6,343 nucleotides of DNA from Hyphomicrobiales bacterium (GTDB lineage Bacteria > Pseudomonadota > Alphaproteobacteria > Rhizobiales > Aestuariivirgaceae): the NCBI GenBank assembly GCA_025362535.1, contig JANYGE010000373.1, positions 1 to 6,343 on the forward strand. The letters run 5' to 3'. A program made the position numbers and the translations under genes. The notes beneath the pieces are model-generated. The model saw only the letters and a program-made list of their open reading frames with translations. It made no database searches and was not told the origin of the DNA. The stretch's first letter is position 1. The number at the start of each line of letters is the position of its first letter. Positions 5,409 to 6,343 of this stretch are shown piece after piece.

Positions 5409-5828
5409 ATGATCCGAATTTCCGATTCGTTCTTTATTGATGAACGTGACATTAAAGAGACGTTTATGCGCGCCTCCGGGCCTGGCGGGCAGAACATCAA
5501 TAAGGTCTCGACTGCGGTTGAGCTGCGTTATGATGTCACAATATCGGGGCTACCAGAGGATGCGAGAGCAAGGCTTGAGGTCTTGGCCGGGCGGCAACTG
5601 ACCTTGGACAATATTCTCGTTATTCAGGCGCAAGAATTTAGATCGCAAGAGCGCAACCGGGCTTTGGCATTAGAAAAGCTTGTGACAATTTTGCGAAAGT
5701 CGTTGATCCGCCCCAAGACAAGGCGCGCCACTAAACCTACCTATTCTTCCACCCTCAAGCGGCTTGATATAAAAGTTAAACGGGGCAGGACCAAAAACCT
5801 GCGCCGCACCAAACTCGAATTGGATTAG
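5409..5828 (+). CDS. arfB: Alternative ribosome-rescue factor B, peptidyl-tRNA hydrolase
   Basis: ArfB (YaeJ/ICT1 family) hydrolyses peptidyl-tRNA on ribosomes stalled at the 3' end of non-stop mRNAs, backing up tmRNA. The 139-residue length matches E. coli ArfB (140). The release-factor-like domain carries the catalytic GGQ at residues 26-28 within SGPGGQNINKVSTAVELR. The C-terminal third is a lysine- and arginine-rich tail (RPKTRRATKPTYSS, then KVKRGRTKNLRRTK) that in ArfB enters the empty mRNA channel. The short length and basic tail separate it from RF1/RF2 and from longer GGQ proteins. The ATG at 5409 (MIRISDSFFI) is chosen over an upstream TTG at 5373, since it gives the usual family N-terminus. 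No good Shine-Dalgarno is visible. It diverges from tRNA-Leu by 65 bp, and the YqaA-type gene starts 6 bp after its stop. Confidence 0.95.
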   Translation: MIRISDSFFIDERDIKETFMRASGPGGQNINKVSTAVELRYDVTISGLPEDARARLEVLAGRQLTLDNILVIQAQEFRSQERNRALALEKLVTILRKSLIRPKTRRATKPTYSSTLKRLDIKVKRGRTKNLRRTKLELD

Positions 5829-5834
5829 ATTTAT

Positions 5835-6343
5835 ATGCTGCAAAAACTCTATGATTGGACACTGTCTCTTGCTGCCCGCAAAACCGCTGAAGTTTGGCTC
5901 GCTGTTATTGCCTTTGTAGAAAGTTCGGTTTTTCTGGTGCCAGCGGATGTTTTGTTTTTGCCCATGGCCTTGTCGCGGCCAAATCGGGCTTATCGTTATG
6001 CTTTGGTTGCCACTATTGCTTCTACTCTCGGTGGTATTGCCGGGTATATGCTTGGCTATTATGCCTATGATGCCTTTGCCAAACCAATTTTATTATTTTA
6101 TGGAAAACTCGCCGAATTCGAACACCTGAAAAGCTGTACAAGCGATCAAACTCTTCTGCTCTTGCTCACCACGTCTGGTCTTGCGCATTTGCCACCTATT
6201 AAAATCGTCACTATTCTGGCGGGTGTTGCGCATATTAGTTTTGTGTTCTTTGTGTTGTCTTGCCTGATTGCAAGAGGGGCACGTTTTTTTGCACTGGCTT
6301 GGGCGTTGCGGCGCTATGGTGAGTCAATTAAAAGCTTTATTGA
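5835..6343 (+). CDS. YqaA-family inner-membrane protein (SNARE-associated/DedA-like), partial at 3' end
   Basis: The frame is open from ATG 5835 to the window edge, giving 169 codons and two extra bases with no stop. The product is strongly hydrophobic, with membrane segments near residues 20-46 (containing FVESSVFLVPADVLFLPMAL), 55-80 (GGIAGYMLGYYAYDAF), 107-120 and 122-158. The E-S-x-x-x-x-x-P-x-D arrangement in the first segment and the PIKIVTILAG/RGARFF blocks match YqaA proteins (COG1238), distant relatives of DedA. DedA members are linked to lipid-carrier or lipid transport, but the role of YqaA is not established. Judged by family length near 190 residues, only a short C-terminus is missing. 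The 6-bp gap after arfB and the lack of a clear Shine-Dalgarno suggest co-transcription and perhaps translational coupling. Confidence 0.88.
   Translation, partial: MLQKLYDWTLSLAARKTAEVWLAVIAFVESSVFLVPADVLFLPMALSRPNRAYRYALVATIASTLGGIAGYMLGYYAYDAFAKPILLFYGKLAEFEHLKSCTSDQTLLLLLTTSGLAHLPPIKIVTILAGVAHISFVFFVLSCLIARGARFFALAWALRRYGESIKSFI

Noticed and set aside
1..6343. Mobile elements, CRISPR arrays, phage or defence modules
   Set aside because: I found no transposase, integrase, terminal repeats, spaced identical repeats or defence domains. Every gene is a recognisable core family.

Overview
The window looks like ordinary core chromosome of an alphaproteobacterium, most likely of the Hyphomicrobiales (Rhizobiales) type. 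Three things suggest this. The OmpR-family regulator closely resembles the alphaproteobacterial CenR/OtpR type and is followed by a small cyclic-nucleotide-binding protein, as I recall for Brucella otpR. The PLP-homeostasis protein has the alphaproteobacterial form ([13 protein letters not shown]). ArfB is paired with a YqaA-type membrane protein. Base composition appears moderate (about 50% GC by eye) and even across the window. I see no mobile element, CRISPR array, prophage or toxin-antitoxin module.

Layout. Bases 1-1269 (minus) hold the N-terminal half of leucyl-tRNA synthetase, cut by the window edge. Diverging from it at 1293-1988 (plus) is a YggS/PLPBP-family protein. Its end overlaps by 16 bp the end of a convergent L,D-transpeptidase (YkuD-domain) gene at 1973-2497 (minus). 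A 73-bp divergent intergenic region with a perfect inverted repeat separates that gene from the CenR-like response regulator at 2571-3257 (plus). After a 102-bp gap comes a stand-alone cyclic-nucleotide-binding-domain protein at 3360-3824 (plus). The gap holds three CTTGAT repeats and tiny ORFs that end on the next start codon. A secreted D-alanyl-D-alanine carboxypeptidase (3835-5124, minus) converges on it, and upstream of that lies tRNA-Leu(CAA) (5260-5343, minus). On the plus strand, arfB (5409-5828) and a YqaA-family membrane protein (5835 to the window edge) form a two-gene unit.

How the parts may work together. The middle of the window (2.0-5.1 kb) groups two peptidoglycan-modifying enzymes, an L,D-transpeptidase and a D,D-carboxypeptidase, around a regulator whose relatives control envelope functions. 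The flanking genes serve translation: LeuS, tRNA-Leu and the ribosome-rescue factor ArfB. I do not see a wholly undescribed system. The observations most worth checking are the mini-ORF chain before the cyclic-nucleotide-binding gene, that protein's missing ligand arginine, the operator-like repeats around the regulator, and the unusual C-terminus of the carboxypeptidase.
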